This document shows, piece by piece, positions 1 to 7,530 of a DNA stretch of 44,747 nucleotides (position 1 is the stretch's first letter; each line of letters starts with the position of its first letter). Below the pieces are notes generated by a model. That model saw only the letters and a program-made list of their open reading frames with translations, did no database searches and was not told where the DNA came from. This DNA comes from a bacterium (GTDB taxonomy: Bacteria; Actinomycetota; Coriobacteriia; Coriobacteriales; CADBOM01): NCBI GenBank assembly GCA_024698685.1, contig JAILQZ010000053.1, positions 1 through 44,747 of the forward strand, read 5' to 3'. A program made the position numbers and the translations under genes.

Positions 1-72
1 GCCGAGCACAAGAATTCCTCCGAGAATCCAGAGGACGTAGCTTGGCACCGCAAAACCGAAGATCGTTACCAT
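1..72 (-). CDS. N-terminus of a membrane protein (partial)
   Basis: Only the first 24 codons are inside the window; the gene runs off the left edge. An ATG at 72 follows the strong Shine-Dalgarno AAGGAG with 6 nt spacing, and the encoded residues are almost all hydrophobic, ending in WILGGILVLG, so this looks like an N-terminal membrane segment. It lies 33 nt downstream of the purL stop on the same strand and is probably co-transcribed with purSQL. The sequence visible is too short to name a family. The start is well supported by the ribosome binding site; the function is unknown. Confidence 0.6.
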   Translation of the reverse strand, partial: MVTIFGFAVPSYVLWILGGILVLG

Positions 73-105
73 ATCGAACTCCTTGCCTTCTTCGAGGTTA
101 TCGGG

Positions 106-2418
106 CTAATGTGCCGTCACGAGCTTTTCGAGCGTCCCGTCGTAGATCGCCTTGACCTCGGCAAGATCGGCGCTGACCTTGCCTGCGATCTCGATGCGGC
201 TCCCGCCGACGGTCCCGATGACAGACAGCGGCACACCCTTTGCCTGGGCCATATCGACGATGCTGTCGACGCGCTCCTCGGCTGCGGAGATCACCACGCG
301 GCTCTGCGTCTCGGAGAAGAGCGATGCGCATCCGCCGAGGTCGTCGTCGAGATCGACGCTGAAGCCGATGTTGCCCGCAAGCGCGCTCTCGGTGAGAGCG
401 ACTGCGATGCCGCCCTCGGAGCAGTCGTGAGCCGACTTGATAGCCTTGATCGCGATGAGTTCGAGCAGCATGGCATCGAGGTCTGCCTCGAGTTCGAGAT
501 CGACCGCCGGGGGCTTGCCCGTTGCCAAGCCATAGCGCGACCTCAGGAACTCGGAGCCGCCAAGCTCGTCGAGGGTCTCTCCGAGCAGGATGATGACGTC
601 GCCCTCATCCTTGAAGCTGGGGGTCATGATCTTGTCGAGGTCGTCGATGACGCCCACCATCCCGATGTTGGGAGTCGGGAAGATCGCGTTGCCGAACGAC
701 TCGTTGTAGAAGCTGACGTTGCCGGAGATGACGGGGATCCTGAAGCGCTTGCAGGCATCCGAGAGCCCGTCTATCGCGCTCGAGAACGTCCAGAACACCT
801 CGGGCTTCTCGGGATTTCCGAAGTTGAGGCAGTCAGTGACGGCCGCTGGCTTGGCGCCGACGCACGCGAGGTTGCGCGTAGCCTCGACGATCGCACCCTG
901 CGCTCCAACGTAGGGATCGAGATAGCAGTAGAGGCCGTTGCAGTCTGTGGTCAGGGCGATGCCGCGGTTGGTCATCTCTCCCCTGCCCGTGTCGCCGATG
1001 CGCACGACCGCCGCATCGGCGCCGGGAAGCACGACGGTGTTGCCCTGCACCTGATGGTCGTACTGCTGCCAGATCCACTTGCGCGAGCAGATGTTGGCGC
1101 TCGCGATCATGTCCATGTAGGCCTGCTGCAGCTCCTCCTCGCCCTCGGGGAGGTCGAGCGAGGAGATGTCGAACGCCGCAACCTCGTCGAGGTATGCGGG
1201 GCGTTCCATCGCCGGATCGTAGACCGGCGCGTCCTGGGCCAGCTTCTCGGCCGGCATGTCGGCGACGATCTGCCGATCGGCGGGAAGGTCGGTGTCGCGG
1301 ACGACGAACCTACCGGTATCGGTGATCTTGCCGATCGGCGCGTATGCGACGCCCCACCTGTCACAGCACTCGGCCACGTCGGGAAGGTTCTCCGGAGTGA
1401 CGACGGCGAGCATGCGCTCCTGCGACTCGCTGACCATGATCTCGAACGGCTGCATGTTCTCCTCGCGCTGGATGACCTTGCGCACGTCGATGTCGATGCC
1501 GACGCCGCCGCGCGATGCCATCTCGGAAGCCGAGGAGGTGAGCCCGGCCGCGCCGAGGTCTCCCAGGGCGACGAACTTGCCAGCCTTGAGCAGCTCGAGG
1601 CAGACCTCTATGAGGAGCTTTTCCTCGAGCGGGTCGCCAACCTGCACCGCGGGCCTCTTGTTCTCGGCAGCCTCATCGAACTCCTGGCTGGCGAGCGTGG
1701 ATGCGCCGCCGATGCCGTCGCGGCCAGTGGAGGAGCCGATGAGCACCACATGGTTGCCCGGGCCCGAGCCCACGGCGCGCGTGAGCTCCTCCTCGCGAAG
1801 GAGGCCGACGCCGACGACGTCGATCAGGCAGTTGCCCTCGTACGCCTCGTCGAAGAATACGTCGCCACCGACGGTGGGGATTCCGAGGCAGTTGCCATAG
1901 GAGCTGACTCCGCCAACCGCGCCATCGAAAAGATAGCGCTGACGGGGCTTGTCGAGGGTGCCGAAGCGCAGCGAATCCATCGATGCGATCGGGCGGGCGC
2001 CCATCGTGAAGATGTCGCGGATGATGCCGCCGACGCCGGTCGCAGCGCCCTGGAAGGGCTCGATCGCGCTCGGGTGGTTATGCGACTCCATCTTGAATGC
2101 CACGGCCCAGCCATCGCCGACGCTGATGACACCGGCGTTCTCGCCCGGCCCCTGTAGCACGTACTCGCCCTCGCTGGAGAACTTCTTGAGCTGCAGCTTG
2201 GAGTGCTTGTAGGAGCAGTGCTCGCTCCACATCAGGGAGTAGATGTAGAGCTCGGTGATGGTCGGAGTGCGCCCTTGGATCTTGCAGACGTGCTCGTACT
2301 CGCCCTGCGTGAGGCCGAGCTCGATGGCGGTCTGGAGGCCAAGCTCGGCATCCATGCCCTCGAGGTTGGAGACTGGATCTGGAATGGCTTCCATCGACTC
2401 GATGATCTTCTCGCTCAT
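106..2418 (-). CDS. purL: Phosphoribosylformylglycinamidine synthase subunit PurL
   Basis: PurL is the synthetase subunit of FGAM synthase. It uses ATP and ammonia from PurQ to convert FGAR to FGAM in purine synthesis, in the cytoplasm. At 770 residues it is the small PurL type that works with separate PurQ and PurS. Visible motifs are SEHCSYKHS near residues 65-73 (active-site histidine region), KMESHNHPSAIEPFQGAATG with the nucleotide and metal-binding residues, GGDVFFDEAYEGN, and a C-terminal SAHDCSEGGIAVAL typical of the AIRS-C fold. Its ATG overlaps the purQ stop as ATGA, so the two are translationally coupled. Identification is firm. Confidence 0.97.
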   Translation of the reverse strand: MSEKIIESMEAIPDPVSNLEGMDAELGLQTAIELGLTQGEYEHVCKIQGRTPTITELYIYSLMWSEHCSYKHSKLQLKKFSSEGEYVLQGPGENAGVISVGDGWAVAFKMESHNHPSAIEPFQGAATGVGGIIRDIFTMGARPIASMDSLRFGTLDKPRQRYLFDGAVGGVSSYGNCLGIPTVGGDVFFDEAYEGNCLIDVVGVGLLREEELTRAVGSGPGNHVVLIGSSTGRDGIGGASTLASQEFDEAAENKRPAVQVGDPLEEKLLIEVCLELLKAGKFVALGDLGAAGLTSSASEMASRGGVGIDIDVRKVIQREENMQPFEIMVSESQERMLAVVTPENLPDVAECCDRWGVAYAPIGKITDTGRFVVRDTDLPADRQIVADMPAEKLAQDAPVYDPAMERPAYLDEVAAFDISSLDLPEGEEELQQAYMDMIASANICSRKWIWQQYDHQVQGNTVVLPGADAAVVRIGDTGRGEMTNRGIALTTDCNGLYCYLDPYVGAQGAIVEATRNLACVGAKPAAVTDCLNFGNPEKPEVFWTFSSAIDGLSDACKRFRIPVISGNVSFYNESFGNAIFPTPNIGMVGVIDDLDKIMTPSFKDEGDVIILLGETLDELGGSEFLRSRYGLATGKPPAVDLELEADLDAMLLELIAIKAIKSAHDCSEGGIAVALTESALAGNIGFSVDLDDDLGGCASLFSETQSRVVISAAEERVDSIVDMAQAKGVPLSVIGTVGGSRIEIAGKVSADLAEVKAIYDGTLEKLVTAH

Positions 2419-3110
2419 AGCACAGCCCCTTCCAGCATGCGGACGATTCCGTTGAAGAAATCGACACCGTCCCTATTTCCAGCGACACCATCGCATACGC
2501 GCTCGGGATGCGGCATCATGCCGAGCACGTTGCCGCGCTCGTTGCAGATGCCCGCAATGTTGTCGAGCGCTCCGTTGGGCGCCGAATTCGGCAGCACCTC
2601 GCCGCTCTCCTCGCAGTACCTGAGAACGATCTGGCCGTTGTCCTGCAGAGCCTTAAGGGTATCGGGGTCGCAGATGTAGTTGCCCTCGTTGTGCGCGATG
2701 GGCAGATGGTAGATGGTGCCCGCCGGGGCATCGGTCCATTTGCAGACGCTATCCTCGAGACGCAGCGCAACGGTCTTGCAGAGGAACTTGAGGCCGACGT
2801 TGCGGATGAGCGCTCCGGGGAGAAGGTGCGCCTCGGTGAGGATCTGGAAGCCGTTGCAGATTCCGATGATAGGCTTGCCGGCATCGGCCTCGCGGACGAC
2901 CTCCTCCATCACCGGAGAGAACCTGGCGACTGCGCCGCAACGCAGATAGTCGCCATAGGAGAATCCGCCGGGAAGCAGGATCGCGTCGTACTTGGAGAGG
3001 TCCCTCTCCTGATGCCATACGAACGAGGCATCGTAGCCGAGATACCTTATGGCATGCACGGCATCCTGCTCGCAGTTCGAGCCAGGAAACGAAACTACGC
3101 CGAAATGCAT
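2415..3110 (-). CDS. purQ: Phosphoribosylformylglycinamidine synthase subunit PurQ (glutaminase)
   Basis: PurQ is the class I glutamine amidotransferase subunit that hydrolyses glutamine and channels ammonia to PurL. The protein starts MHFGVVSFPGSNCEQD, as the family does, and contains GGFSYGDYLRCGA and the nucleophile cysteine motif GICNGFQIL. A catalytic histidine lies in the C-terminal MMPHPERV. It is 231 residues, the usual length. I placed the start at 3110 because the longer open frame upstream only reads purS out of frame. One nucleotide separates the purS stop from this ATG, and the gene ends in a 4-nt overlap with purL. Confidence 0.96.
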   Translation of the reverse strand: MHFGVVSFPGSNCEQDAVHAIRYLGYDASFVWHQERDLSKYDAILLPGGFSYGDYLRCGAVARFSPVMEEVVREADAGKPIIGICNGFQILTEAHLLPGALIRNVGLKFLCKTVALRLEDSVCKWTDAPAGTIYHLPIAHNEGNYICDPDTLKALQDNGQIVLRYCEESGEVLPNSAPNGALDNIAGICNERGNVLGMMPHPERVCDGVAGNRDGVDFFNGIVRMLEGAVL

Positions 3111-3111
3111 C

Positions 3112-3348
3112 CTAACCCTCCGCTCCGATGGTGAAATCCTCGATGACAGGGTTGGCCAGAAGCTTCTCGCACATCTCCTCGATGTCCTTGACGGTGACCG
3201 AGTCGTCGACGTCCATCTGGATGAACTTGCCGATCTTGACGTCGTTGATTCCCTCATAGCCGAGGTTGCCCAAGGCGTTCTTGGAAATCGTGCCCGCAGG
3301 GTCGAAAATGCCCTTCTTAGCCGTTACGAAAATCTGATACTTGGCCAT
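3112..3348 (-). CDS. purS: Phosphoribosylformylglycinamidine synthase subunit PurS
   Basis: PurS is the small (about 80 residues) bridging subunit of the PurS-PurQ-PurL complex. The protein begins MAKYQIFVTAKKGIFDPAGT and contains GYEGINDVKIGKFIQMDV, matching the PurS fold with its conserved PxG near the N-terminus and the beta strand VKIGKF. The start at 3348 is preferred over an in-frame ATG at 3363 because MAKYQ is where the family starts and AAAGGATCAGGA precedes it. It is the first gene of purS-purQ-purL. A stable hairpin lies 32 nt upstream in its leader. Confidence 0.93.
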   Translation of the reverse strand: MAKYQIFVTAKKGIFDPAGTISKNALGNLGYEGINDVKIGKFIQMDVDDSVTVKDIEEMCEKLLANPVIEDFTIGAEG

Positions 3349-3379
3349 TCCTGATCCTTTCATCTGAATCCTATCGAAA

Positions 3380-3400
3380 GCGCACCGCTAACCGGCGCGC
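3380..3400 (-). promoter_or_regulatory. Leader hairpin upstream of purS
   Basis: On the minus strand GCGCGCCG and CGGTGCGC form an 8-bp stem with one G-U pair and a five-base loop GTTAG, followed by TTTCGATAGG. It sits between the terminator of the upstream gene and the purS start. It could be a short attenuator or a stabilising 5' hairpin. I see no recognised purine riboswitch around it. Confidence 0.35.
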
Positions 3401-3421
3401 AACGATGATGAGAATGAATAT

Positions 3422-3442
3422 GGGCGAACCCGCAGTTCGCCC
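3422..3442 (-). terminator. Rho-independent terminator after the basic membrane protein gene
   Basis: A perfect 8-bp stem (GGGCGAAC with GTTCGCCC) closes a 5-base loop. It lies 20 nt beyond the stop of the gene at 3462-4082 and is followed on the minus strand by ATATTCATTCTC, a moderately T-rich tail. It would separate that gene from purSQL. Confidence 0.65.
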
Positions 3443-3461
3443 ATCTCAATAAGCTTGCTTG

Positions 3462-4082
3462 CTATTTCATTGGGACATCGAGCTCTTCGTCCTTGGCGTA
3501 CTTCTTCCCGAAGATAGGGATCTTCGCCCTCATCCTCCTGCTCTTCTCCAGCTTCTCCCTCTCCTCGGCCTCCTGCTTGGCAATCAGATGGTTGTATTCC
3601 TTTCTGGAAACCTTGCGGGAGAGCTCCAGATTCTGACGCTGCTTCTGAAGCTTCTGAATCTTGGAGAACTGGATCCAGAAGGCGAAGCCCACCTCGATGT
3701 ATGCCACGATCATGCAGCCCCAGAAGACATAGGAGTTGTTGCCGCCGATGAGGAATGCGAGCGCGAAGACCACGAGGACTCCGACGAGGGCTCCCCACCA
3801 GATCCTGGTCCACTTCTTCTCCTCGGGGCTCTTGACTCCCGTGATCTTCTTGCGGCCCTCGGCCTGGCTCCTTGCGGCAATGCGCCTTGCGCGCTGCTGC
3901 TCCTTGGCCTTCTGCTCCTCCTTGAGCTCCCTTCCCTTCTTCTTGGGCTTGGGCTCCTGATAGACCGTCGACGCGAGGTCGCGCTTGGGCTTTGCGGAGG
4001 AGGCGGACTTGCGGGTTGCGCCGGTCTTCTCGTTTTCAACCGCTGCGTTGTTGCGCTCGTTGTGAATGGATCTTCTAGTCAT
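3462..4082 (-). CDS. Basic two-helix membrane protein of unknown function
   Basis: I do not recognise the family. The 206-residue protein has a long, lysine/arginine-rich N-terminal half (residues 1-92, with KPKPKKKGRELKEEQKAKEQQRARR). Two adjacent transmembrane helices follow at about 95-113 and 117-138, then a charged, coiled-coil-prone C-terminal tail (about 140-185). Both tails are probably cytoplasmic. ATG at 4082 follows GTGGAG with 7 nt spacing. It has its own promoter and a terminator, so it looks monocistronic between purC and purSQL. Similar small basic membrane proteins are common in Actinobacteria without assigned function. It is a real gene; its role is not inferable. Confidence 0.75.
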   Translation of the reverse strand: MTRRSIHNERNNAAVENEKTGATRKSASSAKPKRDLASTVYQEPKPKKKGRELKEEQKAKEQQRARRIAARSQAEGRKKITGVKSPEEKKWTRIWWGALVGVLVVFALAFLIGGNNSYVFWGCMIVAYIEVGFAFWIQFSKIQKLQKQRQNLELSRKVSRKEYNHLIAKQEAEEREKLEKSRRMRAKIPIFGKKYAKDEELDVPMK

Positions 4083-4130
4083 CTATGTCTCCACTGTCAG
4101 CAGTGCGTGATTCTTTTTCTCCAACAATCC

Positions 4131-4160
4131 ATGATAAATGATTCGTGCGCGTTTTTTCAG
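4131..4160 (-). promoter_or_regulatory. Promoter of the basic membrane protein gene
   Basis: On the minus strand CTGAAA (-35, 4155-4160) and TATCAT (-10, 4131-4136) are spaced by 18 nt, in the gap after the purC stop and about 50 nt before the start at 4082. The match to housekeeping sigma consensus is good at -10. Confidence 0.5.
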
Positions 4161-4169
4161 CGCCAAACC

Positions 4170-5057
4170 CTATAAAGATGCCGATGCAGCTACGAAAGGC
4201 TGACCCGTGATGGTCTCGTAGGCTTGGATGTACTTCTCCGAGGTCTTGGCGATGATGTCGGCAGGCAGGCGCGGAGGCTCGCCGGTGCGATCCCAGTGCG
4301 CGTCGAGCCAGTCCCTGATGAACTGCTTGTCGAAGCTCGGCTGGCTCTTGCCCGGCTCGTACAGATCGGCTGGCCAGAAGCGCGACGAATCGGGGGTGAG
4401 CACTTCGTCCGCAAGGATGATCTCTCCGTCGACGACGCCGAACTCGAGCTTGGTATCGGCGATGATGATGCCTCGCGATGCCGCATGCTCGCTGGCCTTC
4501 TTGTAAACCGCGATCGTCTTGTCGCGCAGGGTTTTGGCCGCATCGAGTCCGATCTTCCCGACGATCGCCTCGAAGCTGACGTTCTCATCGTGATCGCCGA
4601 TCTCTGCCTTGGTGGAGGGGGTGAAGATCGGCTCGGGGAGCTTGCTGGAGTTGACCAGCCCCTCAGGCAGCGGAATCGAGCAGACCGTGCCATTGGCGTT
4701 GTACTCCTTAAGGCCACTTCCCGCGAGGTATCCGCGGACGATGCACTCCACTGGAAACATCTCCGCCTTCTTGACGATCATGAATCGACCTGCGAGGTAG
4801 TCGGCATACTGCTTGAACTCCTCTGGCAGGTCAGCGATGTCGGCGCTGATGACGTGATTTCCGATCACGTCGGAGAGCAGATCGAACCAGAAGAGCGAGA
4901 TCTGGTTGAGCACCTCTCCCTTGTGGGGGATCTCGTCGCCCAAAATGTAGTCGAAGGCAGAGATCCTATCCGACGCGACCATGAGGAGCCTATCCCCGAG
5001 ATCGTAGATGTCCCTTACCTTGCCCTGGCTGTCCGGCCTAATCTCCATGCGTGCCAT
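4170..5057 (-). CDS. purC: Phosphoribosylaminoimidazole-succinocarboxamide synthase
   Basis: PurC (SAICAR synthetase) condenses CAIR with aspartate using ATP. The protein shows the family hallmarks QGKVRDIYDLGDRLLMVASDRISAFD at the N-terminus, GEVLNQISLFWF, VRGYLAGSG, and IADTKLEFG. Its length of about 295 residues is that of the long bacterial type. An ATG at 5069 abuts the AAGGAG directly; the in-frame ATG at 5057, 12 nt after it, is the more plausible start, with 5048 possible. The 5' end overlaps the histidine kinase gene by about 20 nt, implying that purC is transcribed and translated with the two-component system. The enzyme identity is firm; the start is uncertain by a few codons. Confidence 0.95.
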   Translation of the reverse strand: MARMEIRPDSQGKVRDIYDLGDRLLMVASDRISAFDYILGDEIPHKGEVLNQISLFWFDLLSDVIGNHVISADIADLPEEFKQYADYLAGRFMIVKKAEMFPVECIVRGYLAGSGLKEYNANGTVCSIPLPEGLVNSSKLPEPIFTPSTKAEIGDHDENVSFEAIVGKIGLDAAKTLRDKTIAVYKKASEHAASRGIIIADTKLEFGVVDGEIILADEVLTPDSSRFWPADLYEPGKSQPSFDKQFIRDWLDAHWDRTGEPPRLPADIIAKTSEKYIQAYETITGQPFVAASASL

Positions 5058-6699
5058 CTGATTCGACATCTCCTTCGATAATATCTTCCATTGCTTCCAT
5101 TGCTTCGATTAGCGACTCGTCGGAGTCCTTGCGCACCTTCGACTTGCCGATGCGCGGAATGTACCTTCTGGGTTTGGCGACTTCGACGGCAGGGGCTTCC
5201 TCCTCCGGCTTGAAGCGCTGCCTGATCCTGCTGTCGTTCTTGCGCCTGAGCCTCTCGGCGAGGCGCTTGTCGGCCTTGGAGAGCTCCTCCTCTTCCAACA
5301 GCGGGATGTAGATCGTGAACCGGCTGCCCACGCCCTCGGTCGACTCGACGTTGACCCAGCCGTTGTGGCGCTCGACGATCTCCTTGACGATGGCCAAGCC
5401 GATGCCCAGGCCTCCCGATCCCCTCGCACGGCCCGCGTCGGCGCGCCAGAACCTCGAGAAGCAGTGCTTGAGGTCCTCCTTGGACATGCCGACGCCGGTG
5501 TCCTCGACATGGATCTGGGCCATCATCGTGCCCTTCTTCACCTCGATGGTCACCTTGCCGCCCTCGGGCGTGTACTTGATGGCGTTGGAGAGCAGATTGG
5601 CAGTGGCCTGCTTGATGAGGTCGGGATCGCCCATGATGAGGACGTTCGGATCGGCTATGTATTCGAACTCGAGCTGCTGGTCGCCGAGGAACATCTGATG
5701 CGTGTACGCAAGCTCCTCGAGAAGCTCTCCGAGGTTTATCGGCTCCAGATTGATCGGAGTCGAGCGGTTCTCGAGGCGCGAGAGCCTCAGCAGGGCATCC
5801 ACGAGCTTGCTCAGGCGGTTGACCTCGCTTGCGATCATGTTGAGATGCTGGTCGTCGGCGGGAAGGACGCCGTCGATCATCGCCTCGACGGTGGCCTGCA
5901 TGGCCATCAGAGGCGTACGCAGCTCATGCGCCACGTCGGAGGTGAGCCTGCGCTCGAGCTCGCGGTCGTTTTGGATCGACTCCGCCATCGCATCGAAGGT
6001 CTCGCCGAGCTGCGAGATCTCATCGCTGCCGGTGAGGTTGGTGCGCGCGGCGAGGTTGCCTCCCTTGATCGCGTTCGCGGTTCTGGTGATCTTGCGGATC
6101 GAATCGAAGAGATAGCGGCTGAAGACGACTCCGATGCCAACTGCGGCGATGATCGCCGCCAGCGCCGCAAAGGTCAGCGCACCGTAGGAATTGGTCCTGA
6201 AATCCAAGTCGCGCTGAGTCATCATCAGACTCGAATCGGAAACGTGGATGTAGACCGTTCCAATCTCCTCGCCATCGACGACTATTCTCGATGAGACGCT
6301 GTTCTCCACTGCGATCTCGGCGGGAACAGCCTCGTCGCTTCCGCTGGATGCGTAGATCAGCCGATTCTCGGAATCGAAGATGCGCAACTCCATGTTTCCT
6401 TCGAGGAACGTCGACTGTATGTCCTCGTAGTCTTCTGGCCAGTCCATGTTCTTGCGGTAGTCGTTGGCCAATTGCCTCGCGACGGAATCGGAGCGGCTCT
6501 GAACGTTGTTGATCGCGTACTCATGGAAGCTCGAGTTCCACACCGCGGCGAGAATCAGCGCGGTGAAGAGCGCCGTCATGATCGAGACGAGGCCGAAGAG
6601 CAGCGCGATGCGCACGTAGTATGACCGAATGCCGATGCTTCGCTCGGTCTTCTTCACGCGTTGCGCTTCCGGCTTGCTTCTAGAATCGTCCCTTGGCAC
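5038..6699 (-). CDS. Sensor histidine kinase (HAMP, HisKA, HATPase) with charged C-terminal tail
   Basis: Membrane sensor kinase. An N-terminal transmembrane helix (YYVRIALLFGLVSIM...) is followed by an extracytoplasmic sensor region of about 115 residues, a second helix, a HAMP linker, and the H-box SDVAHELRTPLM with the phospho-accepting histidine near residue 258. The ATP-binding N box ANLLSNAIKYTPEGG, DTGVGM, and GGLGIGLAIVKEIVERHNG follow. After the kinase core there is a charged tail of about 85 residues of unknown role. I prefer the GTG at 6699, 7 nt after the regulator stop, to the in-frame ATG at 6747, which lies inside the regulator gene without a ribosome binding site. It is paired with the regulator at 6707-7408 and overlaps purC downstream. 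Confidence 0.92.
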   Translation of the reverse strand: MPRDDSRSKPEAQRVKKTERSIGIRSYYVRIALLFGLVSIMTALFTALILAAVWNSSFHEYAINNVQSRSDSVARQLANDYRKNMDWPEDYEDIQSTFLEGNMELRIFDSENRLIYASSGSDEAVPAEIAVENSVSSRIVVDGEEIGTVYIHVSDSSLMMTQRDLDFRTNSYGALTFAALAAIIAAVGIGVVFSRYLFDSIRKITRTANAIKGGNLAARTNLTGSDEISQLGETFDAMAESIQNDRELERRLTSDVAHELRTPLMAMQATVEAMIDGVLPADDQHLNMIASEVNRLSKLVDALLRLSRLENRSTPINLEPINLGELLEELAYTHQMFLGDQQLEFEYIADPNVLIMGDPDLIKQATANLLSNAIKYTPEGGKVTIEVKKGTMMAQIHVEDTGVGMSKEDLKHCFSRFWRADAGRARGSGGLGIGLAIVKEIVERHNGWVNVESTEGVGSRFTIYIPLLEEEELSKADKRLAERLRRKNDSRIRQRFKPEEEAPAVEVAKPRRYIPRIGKSKVRKDSDESLIEAMEAMEDIIEGDVESDGTHGD

Positions 6700-6706
6700 T
6701 TGCCTA

Positions 6707-7408
6707 TCACTTGTCCTTCGGGTCCTCGAAGCGGTATCCGATGCCATGGACGGTGTAGAGCCACGTTGGGTTGCGCGGGTCGTCGCCCAGCTTGGCCCTC
6801 AGGTTCTTGATGTGGCTATCGATCGTGCGCTCGTAGCCCTCGAAGTCGTAGCCGAGAACCTTCTCGACAAGCTCGATGCGCGTGTAGACGCGCCCAGGAT
6901 AGTGCGAGAGCATCGTGAGGAGCTTGAACTCGCTGGCAGTGAGGTCAACCTCCTTGCCGGCGACGAAGACCTTGTGGCCCGAGAGGTCGATCTCGAGGTC
7001 GCCGAAGGTCTGTATCTCGCGCTGCGGGTCGGACTCCATCTTCGAGCGACGCAACAGCGCCCTCACCCTGGCGACCAGCTCGCGCGGTGAGAACGGCTTT
7101 ATCAGGTAGTCGTCGGCTCCGAGCTCGAGGCCGATGATCCTGTCCTCGACCTCGCCTCGCGCGGTGAGCATGATGATCGGCACGTCGGAGCGGCCGCGCA
7201 CCGTCAGGCAGACCTCGTCGCCCGACACCCGCGGAAGCATCCTGTCCAAGACGATGAGGTCGAAGTGGCGCTTGTCGAACTCGTCCAGCGCCTCCTGGCC
7301 GTCCACCGCCGTGGTGACCTTGTAGTTCTCGCGCTCGAGGTATGCGGCCACCGCCTCGCGAATGGCCTTCTCATCCTCGACCAGCAGAATGTGCCTGATT
7401 TCCTGCAT
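6707..7408 (-). CDS. OmpR/PhoB-family response regulator
   Basis: DNA-binding response regulator of 233 residues. The receiver domain carries the acidic pair in VEDE (11-12), the phospho-acceptor Asp55 in LIVLDRMLPR, the conserved Thr/Ser of MLTARGE, and the Lys of LIKPFSPREL. A winged-helix DNA-binding domain follows, with LTASEFKLL and RTIDSHIKNLRAKLGDDPRNPTWLYTVHGIGYRF. ATG at 7408 follows AGGAGAGG. A TTGATT-17-TATACC promoter lies upstream, and directly upstream of that is a direct-repeat site that also occurs at 8917-8937. Autoregulation by this protein is a reasonable inference. The stimulus is unknown; the general layout resembles PhoP/ResD/MtrA-like pairs. Confidence 0.95.
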   Translation of the reverse strand: MQEIRHILLVEDEKAIREAVAAYLERENYKVTTAVDGQEALDEFDKRHFDLIVLDRMLPRVSGDEVCLTVRGRSDVPIIMLTARGEVEDRIIGLELGADDYLIKPFSPRELVARVRALLRRSKMESDPQREIQTFGDLEIDLSGHKVFVAGKEVDLTASEFKLLTMLSHYPGRVYTRIELVEKVLGYDFEGYERTIDSHIKNLRAKLGDDPRNPTWLYTVHGIGYRFEDPKDK

Positions 7409-7441
7409 ATCGTCCTCTCCTAACGCGAATAGAAATCTCTA

Positions 7442-7470
7442 GGTATAGTTTACCCTCAAACCTGAATCAA
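7442..7470 (-). promoter_or_regulatory. Promoter of the two-component operon
   Basis: On the minus strand TTGATT (7465-7470) and TATACC (7442-7447) are separated by exactly 17 nt, about 35 nt upstream of the regulator ATG. The repeated site at 7475-7495 ends 4 nt before the -35 box, a position typical of a class II activator. Confidence 0.65.
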
Positions 7471-7474
7471 TCCT

Positions 7475-7495
7475 GCAGCATTTGCATGGGTTGCA
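7475..7495 (-). promoter_or_regulatory. Candidate response-regulator binding site, copy 1
   Basis: Read on the minus strand the site is TGCAA-N4-TGCAAATGCTGC. The same 21-bp arrangement occurs at 8917-8937 with 17 of 21 positions identical; the only differences fall in the N4 spacer. The TGCAA units recur at 9-bp spacing. It abuts the -35 box of the two-component operon. Confidence 0.55.
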
Positions 7496-7530
7496 GTCGA
7501 TGCGCCCCGTTGCGCACCGTTTTCGCGCGC

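Noticed and set aside
109-2157. Long plus-strand frame opposite purL (and similar ones opposite ileS, hemH-like, pyrC)
   Set aside because: Mirror frames of confidently identified minus-strand genes, with no independent support.
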